From NCBI GenBank assembly GCA_964614375.1, contig CAZTLI010000100.1, positions 1-13,823 of the forward strand: DNA of 13,823 bases. Direction: 5' to 3'. Both the position numbers and the translations under genes were made by a program. Below, in pieces: positions 5,671-13,089 of the stretch; within the stretch, counting starts at the first letter, position 1; each line of letters opens with the position of its first letter. Source of the DNA: CAZTLI01 sp964614375 (GTDB taxonomy: Bacteria > Chloroflexota > Anaerolineae > Aggregatilineales > Phototrophicaceae). Below the pieces are notes generated by a model. It ran no database searches and was not told the origin of the DNA. It was given only the letters and a program-made list of their open reading frames with translations.

Positions 5671-8568
5671 GTGTCCGACCATATTTTCATATCTTATGCT
5701 CGCGCTGATGGGACAGAATTTGCTCGCCGTCTTCATAAAGATTTGACGGACAAAGGTCTATCGGTCTGGTTGGATGAATTCAATATCCCGCCCGGTTCGG
5801 ATTGGGACGATGAAATTGACAAAGGTCTGGAAGAAGCCCGCGCCATTGTCTTGCTGTTGACTCCGGCAGCCGTCCTCTCGCAGCAGGTAAAAGCCGAATG
5901 GAATAGCGCCCTCAATCGCAATCAACCGCTGCTGCCGTTGTTTGTCATCACCTGCGATGTGCCGCGCGTGGTGGCGGTCTTCAACTATATTGATTTTCGT
6001 GGGGGGTACGACCCGGCGCTGCAATCGCTGATGGATAAACTGGCGCGCATTGACAGCGAACATCTGAATTATTTGCATAAGCTGTTGGATGCGTATAAGG
6101 TCGCGCAGGATGGGGCGGATAATCCGCTGCGCTTCGAGTCCAAAATCGAAAGTTTGCAGACCGCTATCAGTCGCTGGGAAACCCGCACTTCCGATCAAGC
6201 CTCGCGTATTGCCAGTGGACTGGAACAGGAACGGCAGCAGCGCACGCAAGCGGCAGTGACGGGTGCGGAACGCCTGCATGTTGTGGGACGCAAACCGGTC
6301 GAACTGACCGATTTCTTTAAAGATCGCGTCTATGAACGGCGGCAGCTCCGTGACCTGCTGGTGGATGAACGTTCGCCGATGATTAGTGTGATTGCGCGCG
6401 GAGGTATGGGCAAGACGGCGCTGGTGTGCCGGGTATTGGATGACATTGAGCGTGAAATTAATCTCAATGTGGATGGCGCGCTGCCGATTGCGGGCATTAC
6501 CTATCTGAGTACACGCACAGCGGGACTAGACCTTGAACGCTTGTTTCTGGACATTGCCAGAACAATGGGCGATGTGCGCGAACAGGCGTTGCTGTCGGTC
6601 TGGACGAGTCCGAAGTTGTCGATTGAGCAGAAGATTGACGAGCTCATCGCGGCACTCAACGACAATTTCTATATTGTGATGCTGGACAATATGGAAGATT
6701 TGCAGGATGCCGAGGGCAATATTGGCGATAACGATGTCGCCCAATTTTTGACCAGAGCGCTGCCCGGCCTCAAGCAATCCACATTGATCGTGACGACGCG
6801 CGTGCCGCTGCAATTTCCGGCGACACTGACTCGCTATGACAAGCACATTCTTATTCAGGATGGTCTACCCACTACAGACGGTGTGCAGTTACTGAACGAA
6901 CTCGACCCCAATGGGGAGTATGGCATTCAAGAGTACCCGGACGACAAACTGGTTGATCTGGTTGAATTGGGGCATGGTGTGCCGCGTGCGCTGGAAGTGA
7001 TGGTGGCGATTCTGGCGAACGACCCCTTCATGAGTGTGGATGACCTGTTGCGTTCATTTACGTATCATGATGACCGGGTGAAAGAATTGGTCATGGAGAA
7101 TTATCGCCGTTTGAGCGAGGATGCCCAGCGCGTTCTCGAAGCGATTGCCGTGTATGGTCAGCCTGTCTCGATTCTGGCGATAGATTATCTGCTCGAACCA
7201 TTTTATCCCGGCTTGCATGTGCCCGAAATTATTCGCTATCTGTCGCGCATTCACATCGTCAGCATTGACCGCAGCACCAAAACCGTGACATTACATCCCA
7301 TTGACCGCGATTATGCCTATACACAGATTCCGCGCGACGACAGTCCCGCATCCGACTCGACTTACTGTGTGACTCATGTCGAACGCCGCGCCGCAGATTA
7401 TTACACCAAGTTCCATACGGTGGGGAACTGGTCAAAGTTGGATGATGTCAGCAGTTTTATTCAGGAATTTGAGCATCGCGTCAAGGGCGCGCAATATGCC
7501 GAAGCAGCAGTGGCACTGTCGCAAATTGCGAATTTCTTGAGCTTTCAGGGGCATGTTTATCGCTTGCAACAAATGACCGGGAAGCTAGAAGGTCAATTGC
7601 AAGACGGACGCGGCTACACCCACTATCACTATGCAATGGCGCTCATGCGGATGGCGATTGGCCCGTTGGATGATGCGGTGACTCATTTTCAGACCGCAAT
7701 CGACTCGCTCACGGAGGCGGATGAAGGCTTACGTGGGAAAATGCTGTTCGCGCTCGGTGATACTTATCGCTACATCGGCGATACGGAAAAATCCATTCAC
7801 TATCTGGCGCAGGCAGCGGATGCACCCCTTAACCTCGAAGATGAATTGCATACCTTGATGACGTTGAGTATGAGTTGTACGACGGCGTGGCGTCTGCGTG
7901 AGGCGGTGGACTATGCCCAACGCGGAGTCGATAAAGCGGCGGAGAAGGGCGAAGCGGTTGCACAGGCCAAAGCCTATAATGCGCTGGCTGTGGCGTATCT
8001 GGCGGCGCGCAGTGATCGCAAGGCACTGGAATATGCCTTGGAAGCATTGAAACATTATGCCCAATTTGAAGTGGAAGGTGGCAGCGCGAAAAATGGCGTC
8101 AGTTTCATGCTGCAATTGACCGGACTGGCACAGATGACACTGGGCAATCTGGATGAGGCGTTTGCCCAATTGGATAAAGCCCACACCAATACGGTGGAGT
8201 TTAATCTGGCGCGCGTGCGCGGCTTTGTGTTGTTCAATCTGGCAGTTGCACACCGGATGCGGGATGAGCATCAACTGGCGCTCGAAGCGGCGAAGAAATC
8301 CCGCCAAATCTTTGCGGAGGTGGGGTTGACCCATATTGATGTGCAGCCGCTGGAAAATGCCTGCCGCGCCCATCTCGATCATGATAAAGCGGGGGAGGCC
8401 GCCGCCCTGCGCGATTGTGCCAATGAAGCGTCGAAATCGCCCGATTTATATAATCCGCTCTATTTTGCCGAGTCCGCCCGCGACATCGCTAACGAGGTGG
8501 GCGATAGTGAACTGGTCGCAGAGTTGGAGCAGTTCATCAGCGCCTATGCTGAGAAAGCGACTCTTTGA
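5671..8568 (+). CDS. TIR-NB-ARC-TPR protein (STAND ATPase, NLR-like)
   Basis: The 965-residue protein has three parts. An N-terminal TIR domain (about 1-128) opens with HIFISYARADG and contains SVWLDEFNIPPGSDW. Glu76, in VKAEWNSAL, aligns with the catalytic glutamate of NAD-cleaving TIR domains. An NB-ARC ATPase (about 205-460) has P-loop ARGGMGKT (242-249), Walker B YIVMLDN (334-340), LIVTTR (372-377) and GHGVPRAL (434-441), a GLPL-type motif. HPIDRDYA (542-549) sits where an MHD motif would be. Helical TPR-like repeats fill about 600-960. In known relatives the repeats sense a ligand, the ATPase oligomerises and the TIR domains degrade NAD. The start is GTG with GGGAGGG ten bases upstream. 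No signal peptide or membrane span is visible. A role in phage defence is inferred from domain layout; a signalling role is the alternative. Confidence 0.92.
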   Translation: MSDHIFISYARADGTEFARRLHKDLTDKGLSVWLDEFNIPPGSDWDDEIDKGLEEARAIVLLLTPAAVLSQQVKAEWNSALNRNQPLLPLFVITCDVPRVVAVFNYIDFRGGYDPALQSLMDKLARIDSEHLNYLHKLLDAYKVAQDGADNPLRFESKIESLQTAISRWETRTSDQASRIASGLEQERQQRTQAAVTGAERLHVVGRKPVELTDFFKDRVYERRQLRDLLVDERSPMISVIARGGMGKTALVCRVLDDIEREINLNVDGALPIAGITYLSTRTAGLDLERLFLDIARTMGDVREQALLSVWTSPKLSIEQKIDELIAALNDNFYIVMLDNMEDLQDAEGNIGDNDVAQFLTRALPGLKQSTLIVTTRVPLQFPATLTRYDKHILIQDGLPTTDGVQLLNELDPNGEYGIQEYPDDKLVDLVELGHGVPRALEVMVAILANDPFMSVDDLLRSFTYHDDRVKELVMENYRRLSEDAQRVLEAIAVYGQPVSILAIDYLLEPFYPGLHVPEIIRYLSRIHIVSIDRSTKTVTLHPIDRDYAYTQIPRDDSPASDSTYCVTHVERRAADYYTKFHTVGNWSKLDDVSSFIQEFEHRVKGAQYAEAAVALSQIANFLSFQGHVYRLQQMTGKLEGQLQDGRGYTHYHYAMALMRMAIGPLDDAVTHFQTAIDSLTEADEGLRGKMLFALGDTYRYIGDTEKSIHYLAQAADAPLNLEDELHTLMTLSMSCTTAWRLREAVDYAQRGVDKAAEKGEAVAQAKAYNALAVAYLAARSDRKALEYALEALKHYAQFEVEGGSAKNGVSFMLQLTGLAQMTLGNLDEAFAQLDKAHTNTVEFNLARVRGFVLFNLAVAHRMRDEHQLALEAAKKSRQIFAEVGLTHIDVQPLENACRAHLDHDKAGEAAALRDCANEASKSPDLYNPLYFAESARDIANEVGDSELVAELEQFISAYAEKATL

Positions 8569-8624
8569 GGTTAATGAATTTTGCTGTTTGAGTCGTCGTT
8601 TAAAACGGATGGATGCGCGAATGC

Positions 8625-8644
8625 GAATGGGCTGCGGCTCATTC
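8625..8644 (-). repeat. Hairpin at the end of the small minus-strand gene
   Basis: GAATGGGC pairs with GCTCATTC around TGCG, with one G-T pair. It overlaps the stop codon of the minus-strand gene and lies between two convergent genes. A T-run is missing on both strands, so it is at best a weak terminator or a 3'-end stabiliser. Confidence 0.35.
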
Positions 8645-9004
8645 GGCATCTATGTCGTCCCATAATTCTTCAATAGGAACGGTTTCGCCGCGCTTAATTT
8701 CTCGCCACCCCTGCCGGAAATCGTCTACAGGGTCTTCGTCATCACTGAGCGGTTTTTCGATGTCGAATAATGCCCACGCCTTGGCTTTCAACACTGTCAC
8801 CAGCGAATCGACTTCAAGCATTTGCTCTAGTTCGTTTCTTTCTTCCGTACTGAGTTGACCCGATTTGTTCTTTTCGGTGAGTTCGTCGGCGCGCTGCTGT
8901 GCCGAATCGGACGGCTTGAATGCCAGAATCTCTTTTGGCGTGGCCTTCTCGACTAGAAAATCCAGCAAATCATCGAATACAGGTGAAAAATCAGCAGTTG
9001 CCAT
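8639..9004 (-). CDS. Small conserved-looking protein with two joined modules, function unknown
   Basis: The 121-residue acidic protein has no signal peptide or membrane span. Residues 1-80 are helical with a charged repeat-like middle (ATPKEILAFK, then QQRADELTEKNKSGQLSTEERNELEQML, ending VLKAKAWAL). I recognise this pattern from short uncharacterised proteins of cyanobacteria and Chloroflexota. After a linker of Asp and Glu (88-95), the tail FRQGWREIKRGETVPIEELWDDIDAE resembles the C-terminus of other short bacterial proteins, some thought to be antitoxin-like; that link is from memory and weak. No toxin-like partner lies beside it. The start is well supported by GAGGT seven bases upstream and by an extended -10. 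It is transcribed away from the oxidoreductase-sigma operon and towards the TIR gene. Confidence 0.8.
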   Translation of the reverse strand: MATADFSPVFDDLLDFLVEKATPKEILAFKPSDSAQQRADELTEKNKSGQLSTEERNELEQMLEVDSLVTVLKAKAWALFDIEKPLSDDEDPVDDFRQGWREIKRGETVPIEELWDDIDAE

Positions 9005-9033
9005 TATATGACCTCATGATGATTGTTGACGTT

Positions 9034-9042
9034 ATTATAGCA
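9034..9042 (-). promoter_or_regulatory. Extended -10 promoter for the small minus-strand gene
   Basis: On the minus strand the sequence reads TGCTATAAT: a perfect -10 hexamer with the upstream TG. No good -35 sits 17 bases before it, as is usual for extended -10 promoters. It is 30 bases before the start codon. Confidence 0.65.
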
Positions 9043-9065
9043 TTTTTCACAATTTCCTTCCCTGA

Positions 9066-9092
9066 TGTCACAAAAGCAGCGCCTCGCTTGTC
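9066..9092 (+). promoter_or_regulatory. Probable ECF41-dependent promoter of the oxidoreductase-sigma operon
   Basis: TGTCACA (9066-9072) is followed after 16 bases by TGTC (9089-9092). ECF41 factors, as I recall, recognise TGTCACA at -35 and CGTC or CGTA at -10 with about this spacing; here one base of the -10 differs. The start codon lies 41 bases on. Together with the ECF41-type sigma gene in the same operon this suggests autoregulation. Confidence 0.6.
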
Positions 9093-9104
9093 TACTGTAG
9101 TAGA
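9091..9104. promoter_or_regulatory. Dyad TCTACT-GT-AGTAGA, possible operator
   Basis: Two perfect 6-base arms flank GT. The dyad overlaps the last bases of the proposed ECF promoter and its likely transcription start, a place where a repressor would block initiation. No repressor gene is seen in the window, so the role is open. Confidence 0.4.
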
Positions 9105-9133
9105 TTGCAAATCAAAACAAGTGAGGGAACACG

Positions 9134-10342
9134 ATGCAAGAACACATTCTCATTCTCGGTGGTGGTTATGGCGGAATGATAACGGCGGTTCGCCTTGCCA
9201 AACTGACCAAATCGAAAGAAGTAGCGATCACGCTGGTGAATGCCCGCGACACCTTCGCCGAACGCATTCGCTTTCATCAGATGGCGAGTGGTCAAATGCT
9301 GAAGCAGCGGCGGATTGTCGATATGCTGCCGGAGCGCGTCAACTTTGTGCAGGGCGTGGTCACAGGCATTCAACCGGATAAGCGTCTGGTGACAGTCCAG
9401 CAGAACGAGGGTGTGACTCAACTCACCTATGACCGTCTGGTCTATGCGCTCGGCAGTGTCATTGACCGCGATTCTGTACCCGGCATCCGTAACTATGCTT
9501 ACACACTCGATTATTCATCGTTACAGGCGCTGCGGGATGTGCTGCCACAGGTGGCGGCGCGCGGCGGACGGATGGTCGTCGTCGGTGGTGGATTGACAGG
9601 GATTGAAGCGGCGACGGAATTTGCCGAAACCTATCCCGGTCTGCTGGTGAAAATGACTACAGGGGGTGAACTGGCGGTGCAGTATAGCCCCAAAGCCCGG
9701 ACTCACCTGCGAAAGGTGTTCAAACGACTAGGGATTCAGCTAACGGAAAACACGCGGATACAGCGCATTACGTCGGAGGCCGTCATCACCAGCAAGGGCG
9801 CGATTCCGTTCGATGTCTGCCTGTGGGCGGGGGGATTCGCCATGCTGCCACTGGCGCGTGAGGCCGGAATCACCACCGATTCGTCCGGGCGGATACTCAT
9901 TGGGGCAGACATGCGCTCGCTGTCACATCCTGATATTTATGGTGTGGGGGATGCGGCGGATTTTGCGCCGAACACAGGTATTCAAATCCGCATGGCCTGC
10001 GCGACGGCCCTTCCGATGGGCGGGCACACGGCTGAATCGATTGCCGCCGAGTTGCACGGCAAGCAGACCCAGCCATTTGATCTGGGGTATGTGTTCCACT
10101 GCATCAGTCTGGGACGACATGATGGCTTGATTCAGTTCGTCACAAAATCAGATCAAGCCACCGATCGCGTGCTCACAGGTCGTAGGGCGGTAGTGGTCAA
10201 AGAAATGATCTGTCGTTATGCTTTTGGGGCAATCAAATGGGAGAACGTGTCGCACATGCTGCGGTATCGCTGGCCCGGCAGTGGTAAATCACCGAAAATC
10301 GCTCACCAAACAGTCGAAGTCCATAGCGAACAACCCGCATAA
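9134..10342 (+). CDS. NAD(P)/FAD-dependent oxidoreductase (NDH-2-like fold)
   Basis: The 402-residue enzyme has the two-dinucleotide-domain layout of pyridine nucleotide-disulfide oxidoreductases and type II NADH dehydrogenases. The N-terminal FAD site is ILILGGGYGG (5-14), the second nucleotide site is VVVGGGLTGIEAATE (148-162), and a second FAD contact is IYGVGDAADF (268-277). The redox cysteine pair of the disulfide reductases is not seen. The electron acceptor is unknown; quinone or a small molecule is plausible. No clear membrane anchor is visible at the C-terminus. GAGGGA lies five bases before the ATG. The ECF41-type sigma gene begins 52 bases after its stop, and ECF41 factors commonly control a neighbouring carboxymuconolactone decarboxylase, oxidoreductase or epimerase. 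This gene therefore probably is the regulated target. Confidence 0.88.
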   Translation: MQEHILILGGGYGGMITAVRLAKLTKSKEVAITLVNARDTFAERIRFHQMASGQMLKQRRIVDMLPERVNFVQGVVTGIQPDKRLVTVQQNEGVTQLTYDRLVYALGSVIDRDSVPGIRNYAYTLDYSSLQALRDVLPQVAARGGRMVVVGGGLTGIEAATEFAETYPGLLVKMTTGGELAVQYSPKARTHLRKVFKRLGIQLTENTRIQRITSEAVITSKGAIPFDVCLWAGGFAMLPLAREAGITTDSSGRILIGADMRSLSHPDIYGVGDAADFAPNTGIQIRMACATALPMGGHTAESIAAELHGKQTQPFDLGYVFHCISLGRHDGLIQFVTKSDQATDRVLTGRRAVVVKEMICRYAFGAIKWENVSHMLRYRWPGSGKSPKIAHQTVEVHSEQPA

Positions 10343-10355
10343 TAGAAACGCGGGA

Positions 10356-10381
10356 GGGGGTAGTCGCTGCTGACTATCCCC
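10356..10381 (+). repeat. Strong hairpin between oxidoreductase and sigma gene
   Basis: GGGGGTAGTC (10356-10365) pairs with GACTATCCCC (10372-10381) around GCTGCT: ten pairs with one G-U. No T-run follows, so transcription probably passes through. It ends two bases before the ribosome site of the sigma gene and may tune mRNA stability or sigma translation. Confidence 0.75.
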
Positions 10382-10394
10382 TGAAAGGTGTCAG

Positions 10395-11273
10395 ATGCCC
10401 ACCCATACCGAAGAATTTGAAACCTATCGCCCGCTGTTGTTCAGCATCGCCTATCGTATGGTGAGCAGCGTCATGGATGCTGAAGATATTCTGCAAGAGG
10501 CGTTTATCCGTTACCAGGCGACTCCGCTGGACACGATACAGTCGCACAAAGCCTTTCTCAGCACCATTGTCACGCGGTTGTCACTCAATCACCTGCAATC
10601 CGCCAGAGTCCAGCGCGAACAGTATATCGGCCCGTGGCTGCCTGAACCCCTCATCACGGATACTGCGCCACAGGATAACCCGGCACAGGCCGCCGCCCTG
10701 CACGAATCGGTGTCGATGGCATTTTTGGTGCTGTTGGAGAGTCTGTCGCCCTTAGAACGCGCGGTGTTTTTGCTGCGCGAAGTGTTCGACTATGGCTATG
10801 ACGACATCGCCCATATCCTCGAAAAAGATGAGGCCGCCTGTCGTCAATTGTTCAGCCGCGCCAGAAAACACATTCAAGACAACCGCCCGCGCTTCACGGC
10901 TTCGCCCGATGAACATGCCCAGATCGTTTTCAGTTTTTTGGAGGCGGTGGGCAATGGCAATGTGGATCGTTTGACCCAGTTGCTGGCAGAAAATGCGACG
11001 CTTGTGTCTGATGGCGGTGGCAAGCGCGTTGCCGCCAGACGACCCATCGAAGGTCGTGAGAAAGTAATCAAATTCTTCCTCGGATTGCAGCGCAATGCGC
11101 CCGACGATATTCAATACAGCATGGAACAGGTCAATGGATGGCTGGCACTGGTACTACGGGATGCGACACAAACACCGCTGTACGTCATCACCGCGCAGAC
11201 GGCTGAAGGGCACATCGAAGCCTTTCACGTCGTCGCCAATCCCGACAAGCTCAAGCATTTCTTGGGGCATTGA
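10395..11273 (+). CDS. ECF41-family RNA polymerase sigma factor with SnoaL-like C-terminal domain
   Basis: The 292-residue protein combines a sigma-70 region 2 (about 8-72, with DAEDILQEAFIRY), a sigma region 4 (about 105-160, with LSPLERAVFLLREVFDYGYDDIAHIL) and a C-terminal SnoaL-like extension (about 172-292). Three ECF41 signatures are present: WLPEPL in the linker (81-86), DGGGK (206-210) and NPDKL (282-286). In studied ECF41 factors the fused extension controls activity in place of a separate anti-sigma factor, and none is encoded here. An AAAGG site lies six bases before the ATG. The gene closes the operon behind the flavin oxidoreductase, with a strong hairpin between them. The signal sensed is unknown. 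Confidence 0.93.
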   Translation: MPTHTEEFETYRPLLFSIAYRMVSSVMDAEDILQEAFIRYQATPLDTIQSHKAFLSTIVTRLSLNHLQSARVQREQYIGPWLPEPLITDTAPQDNPAQAAALHESVSMAFLVLLESLSPLERAVFLLREVFDYGYDDIAHILEKDEAACRQLFSRARKHIQDNRPRFTASPDEHAQIVFSFLEAVGNGNVDRLTQLLAENATLVSDGGGKRVAARRPIEGREKVIKFFLGLQRNAPDDIQYSMEQVNGWLALVLRDATQTPLYVITAQTAEGHIEAFHVVANPDKLKHFLGH

Positions 11274-11287
11274 TGCGCCAAACAAAT

Positions 11288-11314
11288 AGGACGCACCGGT
11301 TATGGATGCGTCCT
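11288..11314 (-). terminator. Hairpin shared by the convergent sigma and M23 genes
   Basis: AGGACGCA and TGCGTCCT form a perfect 8-pair stem with an 11-base loop. On the minus strand it is followed by ATTTGTTTGG, a T-rich tail, so it best serves the M23 gene. On the plus strand no T-run follows. Confidence 0.6.
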
Positions 11315-11328
11315 GGATAGGTAGTGGT

Positions 11329-12873
11329 TTACACCGTTTTTGGCCCGATGACTGGCCCGGCGAGCTTAATCATGGGTTGGTCGAGGGGAGTGACCCACTG
11401 ATTCCACTTGTCGCTCTTATAAAAATACTTCAACATGCCCGTCGTACCCGGCGACGCAGGATTAAACTTCGCCGTAATTTGATTCACCATGTCGTCCGGC
11501 ATCAGCAGCAGGGGATTGACAATCCACTTGCCCACATAACGTATCTCGAAATGCAAATGATCCCATCCACCCTGCGAACTGTGTTCAATTTGCGCGATTT
11601 GGGTATCGGGCGTCAAACGTTGACCGGGCGAGACGGTGGGGTTGATGATGTGCTGCCAGATGATGGTGTAATCGCCATTTTTCGCCCAGATTTGCAAATT
11701 GGGCGATGTCTTACGCACGTCGATGACATCAGCTTCGAGTCCGGCGTAGATGGGAATGCCAGATCGGGAACTATTGCCGAGGTCGAGGCCACCGTGCAGC
11801 CCTTGCGAGTAACCATCGTAGCCATAATCTTTGCCTTTGGTGAAGCCAAAAACATTGTTGCCAAAATACTGCCACCATTGACAATCACTGAGGGCAACGG
11901 GCAGGCGTGTAATCAATGTTCTGTATCCCGGCAGGCTGCTGGGGTCTGGCCCATCCGGCCCAATTGCGACCAGCCCCTGCACGCTGCCCGGCTCCACGAA
12001 AAACACGGTACTGCCATCGGTGCTGCGTAGGGCCGACCAGCCTGTTTGATGCTGTACCCAGATATAACCTTTGGCCTCTGTCGTGGTGCTTGCGTCATAT
12101 TCGATGACCGAACCCGCCGCGAGGAAGGCCGTCGCGATTTCTGTTCCACCCGGCGCATCGCGCACTTTGACGCCGGTATTGGCTTGTAATCGTTTCTTAC
12201 CGACGATGACTTTGGTCTCTTTGGTTTCGGCGGCGGGGTCTACGGCTGGTGGAGAGGTCGTGCCGGACGATGTGCCCGCCGTTTGCCCGACATCGCGGGT
12301 GGCGGCAATGAGCGCGTCATCAGTCGAACTTGCCGCCGTTTTATCTGTCGTCGCCGCTTCAGTCGTCGTTTCGTCGGTTTTGGGCGCGATGGTCTTCTGC
12401 ACTTCGGTCAGGAACACCGTACTGCCATCGACCTTGCGTTCAGCCGACCAGCCCGCGCTGTGCTGCCACCAGACATAACTATCGGCTTCGGTACGAGACG
12501 CCGTATCGACTTCTACTGTATCGCCATTTTTAATCCAACCCAGCGTATCCGTTCCGCGCAGGGAGGGCAGATTGCGAATGCGTACATCTTGCCCATCGGC
12601 CTTGAAGATTTTTTTGTCGCTCATGGATTTATCGGTATCCGCGCTGATAGCGCCTGTAATCGCTTGTAAGAAAGTCATAGCGCCGTCGAGACTGCGCTCG
12701 GCAGACCAACCCGCGTTATGCCGCCACCAGACAAATCCACCGGATTCTGTGCGCGAGTTGGCGTCCACTTCGAGTTGCTCGCCGATAGCAATCTGATTAA
12801 TTCGCTCCCCACCCGGTGCGTTGCGTACACTGAGCGGCCCATCAACAATCTTGAATAACTTCTGTTCAGCCAT
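11329..12873 (-). CDS. Three SH3-like repeats plus M23 metallopeptidase, no signal peptide
   Basis: The 514-residue protein likely cuts peptidoglycan peptide bonds. Three SH3-like repeats lie at about 5-70, 87-156 and 226-294, each ending in a shared block such as VWWQHSAGWSAERKVDGSTVF. A Thr/Ala-rich linker (about 160-220) separates repeats 2 and 3. The M23 domain (about 330-456) has HGGLD (His360, Asp364), His408 in IIWQH, and HLHFE (His439, His441), so the zinc and catalytic residues are complete. A WWQYFGNNVFGF segment precedes it, as in other M23 proteins I associate with Chloroflexota. The N-terminus, MAEQKLFKIVDG, is not a signal peptide and no membrane span is visible. AAGGA lies six bases before the ATG, so the start looks right. 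How it reaches the wall, or whether it acts inside, is unknown. Confidence 0.9.
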   Translation of the reverse strand: MAEQKLFKIVDGPLSVRNAPGGERINQIAIGEQLEVDANSRTESGGFVWWRHNAGWSAERSLDGAMTFLQAITGAISADTDKSMSDKKIFKADGQDVRIRNLPSLRGTDTLGWIKNGDTVEVDTASRTEADSYVWWQHSAGWSAERKVDGSTVFLTEVQKTIAPKTDETTTEAATTDKTAASSTDDALIAATRDVGQTAGTSSGTTSPPAVDPAAETKETKVIVGKKRLQANTGVKVRDAPGGTEIATAFLAAGSVIEYDASTTTEAKGYIWVQHQTGWSALRSTDGSTVFFVEPGSVQGLVAIGPDGPDPSSLPGYRTLITRLPVALSDCQWWQYFGNNVFGFTKGKDYGYDGYSQGLHGGLDLGNSSRSGIPIYAGLEADVIDVRKTSPNLQIWAKNGDYTIIWQHIINPTVSPGQRLTPDTQIAQIEHSSQGGWDHLHFEIRYVGKWIVNPLLLMPDDMVNQITAKFNPASPGTTGMLKYFYKSDKWNQWVTPLDQPMIKLAGPVIGPKTV

Positions 12874-12953
12874 GCCCCGTCCTTAGTTTGTAGATGATGG
12901 CGCTTCCACCGACGCGATGATATGCTGTTTATCCGTGTGTGTAATCTCCCTTT

Positions 12954-12982
12954 ATTATTCAGGGTTATGGGAGCAGAGTCAA
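12954..12982 (-). promoter_or_regulatory. Sigma-70-type promoter for the SH3-M23 gene
   Basis: On the minus strand TTGACT is followed after exactly 17 bases by AATAAT, each one mismatch from consensus. It implies a leader of roughly 75 bases before the start at 12873. It shows that the gene is probably transcribed apart from the GNAT gene upstream. Confidence 0.7.
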
Positions 12983-13089
12983 CAAACCGCGCGAAATTGG
13001 CGTTGTCATCCAGCAGCAAGAGGCGAAACCATAGCCCGAATAGATGGCGAAGTGTCAACCTGATAGCTGCAATGCTGACCTGCTATCTA

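Noticed and set aside
7729..8382. 217-residue minus-strand open frame
   Set aside because: Antisense to the TPR region of the TIR protein; His/Gln-rich composition typical of a shadow frame.
11302..12030. 242-residue plus-strand open frame
   Set aside because: Antisense to the M23 domain, whose zinc motifs are intact on the minus strand.
12675..13058. 127-residue minus-strand frame between the GNAT and M23 genes
   Set aside because: It overlaps the start of the M23 gene in another frame, shows no recognisable domain, and spans the promoter at 12954-12982.
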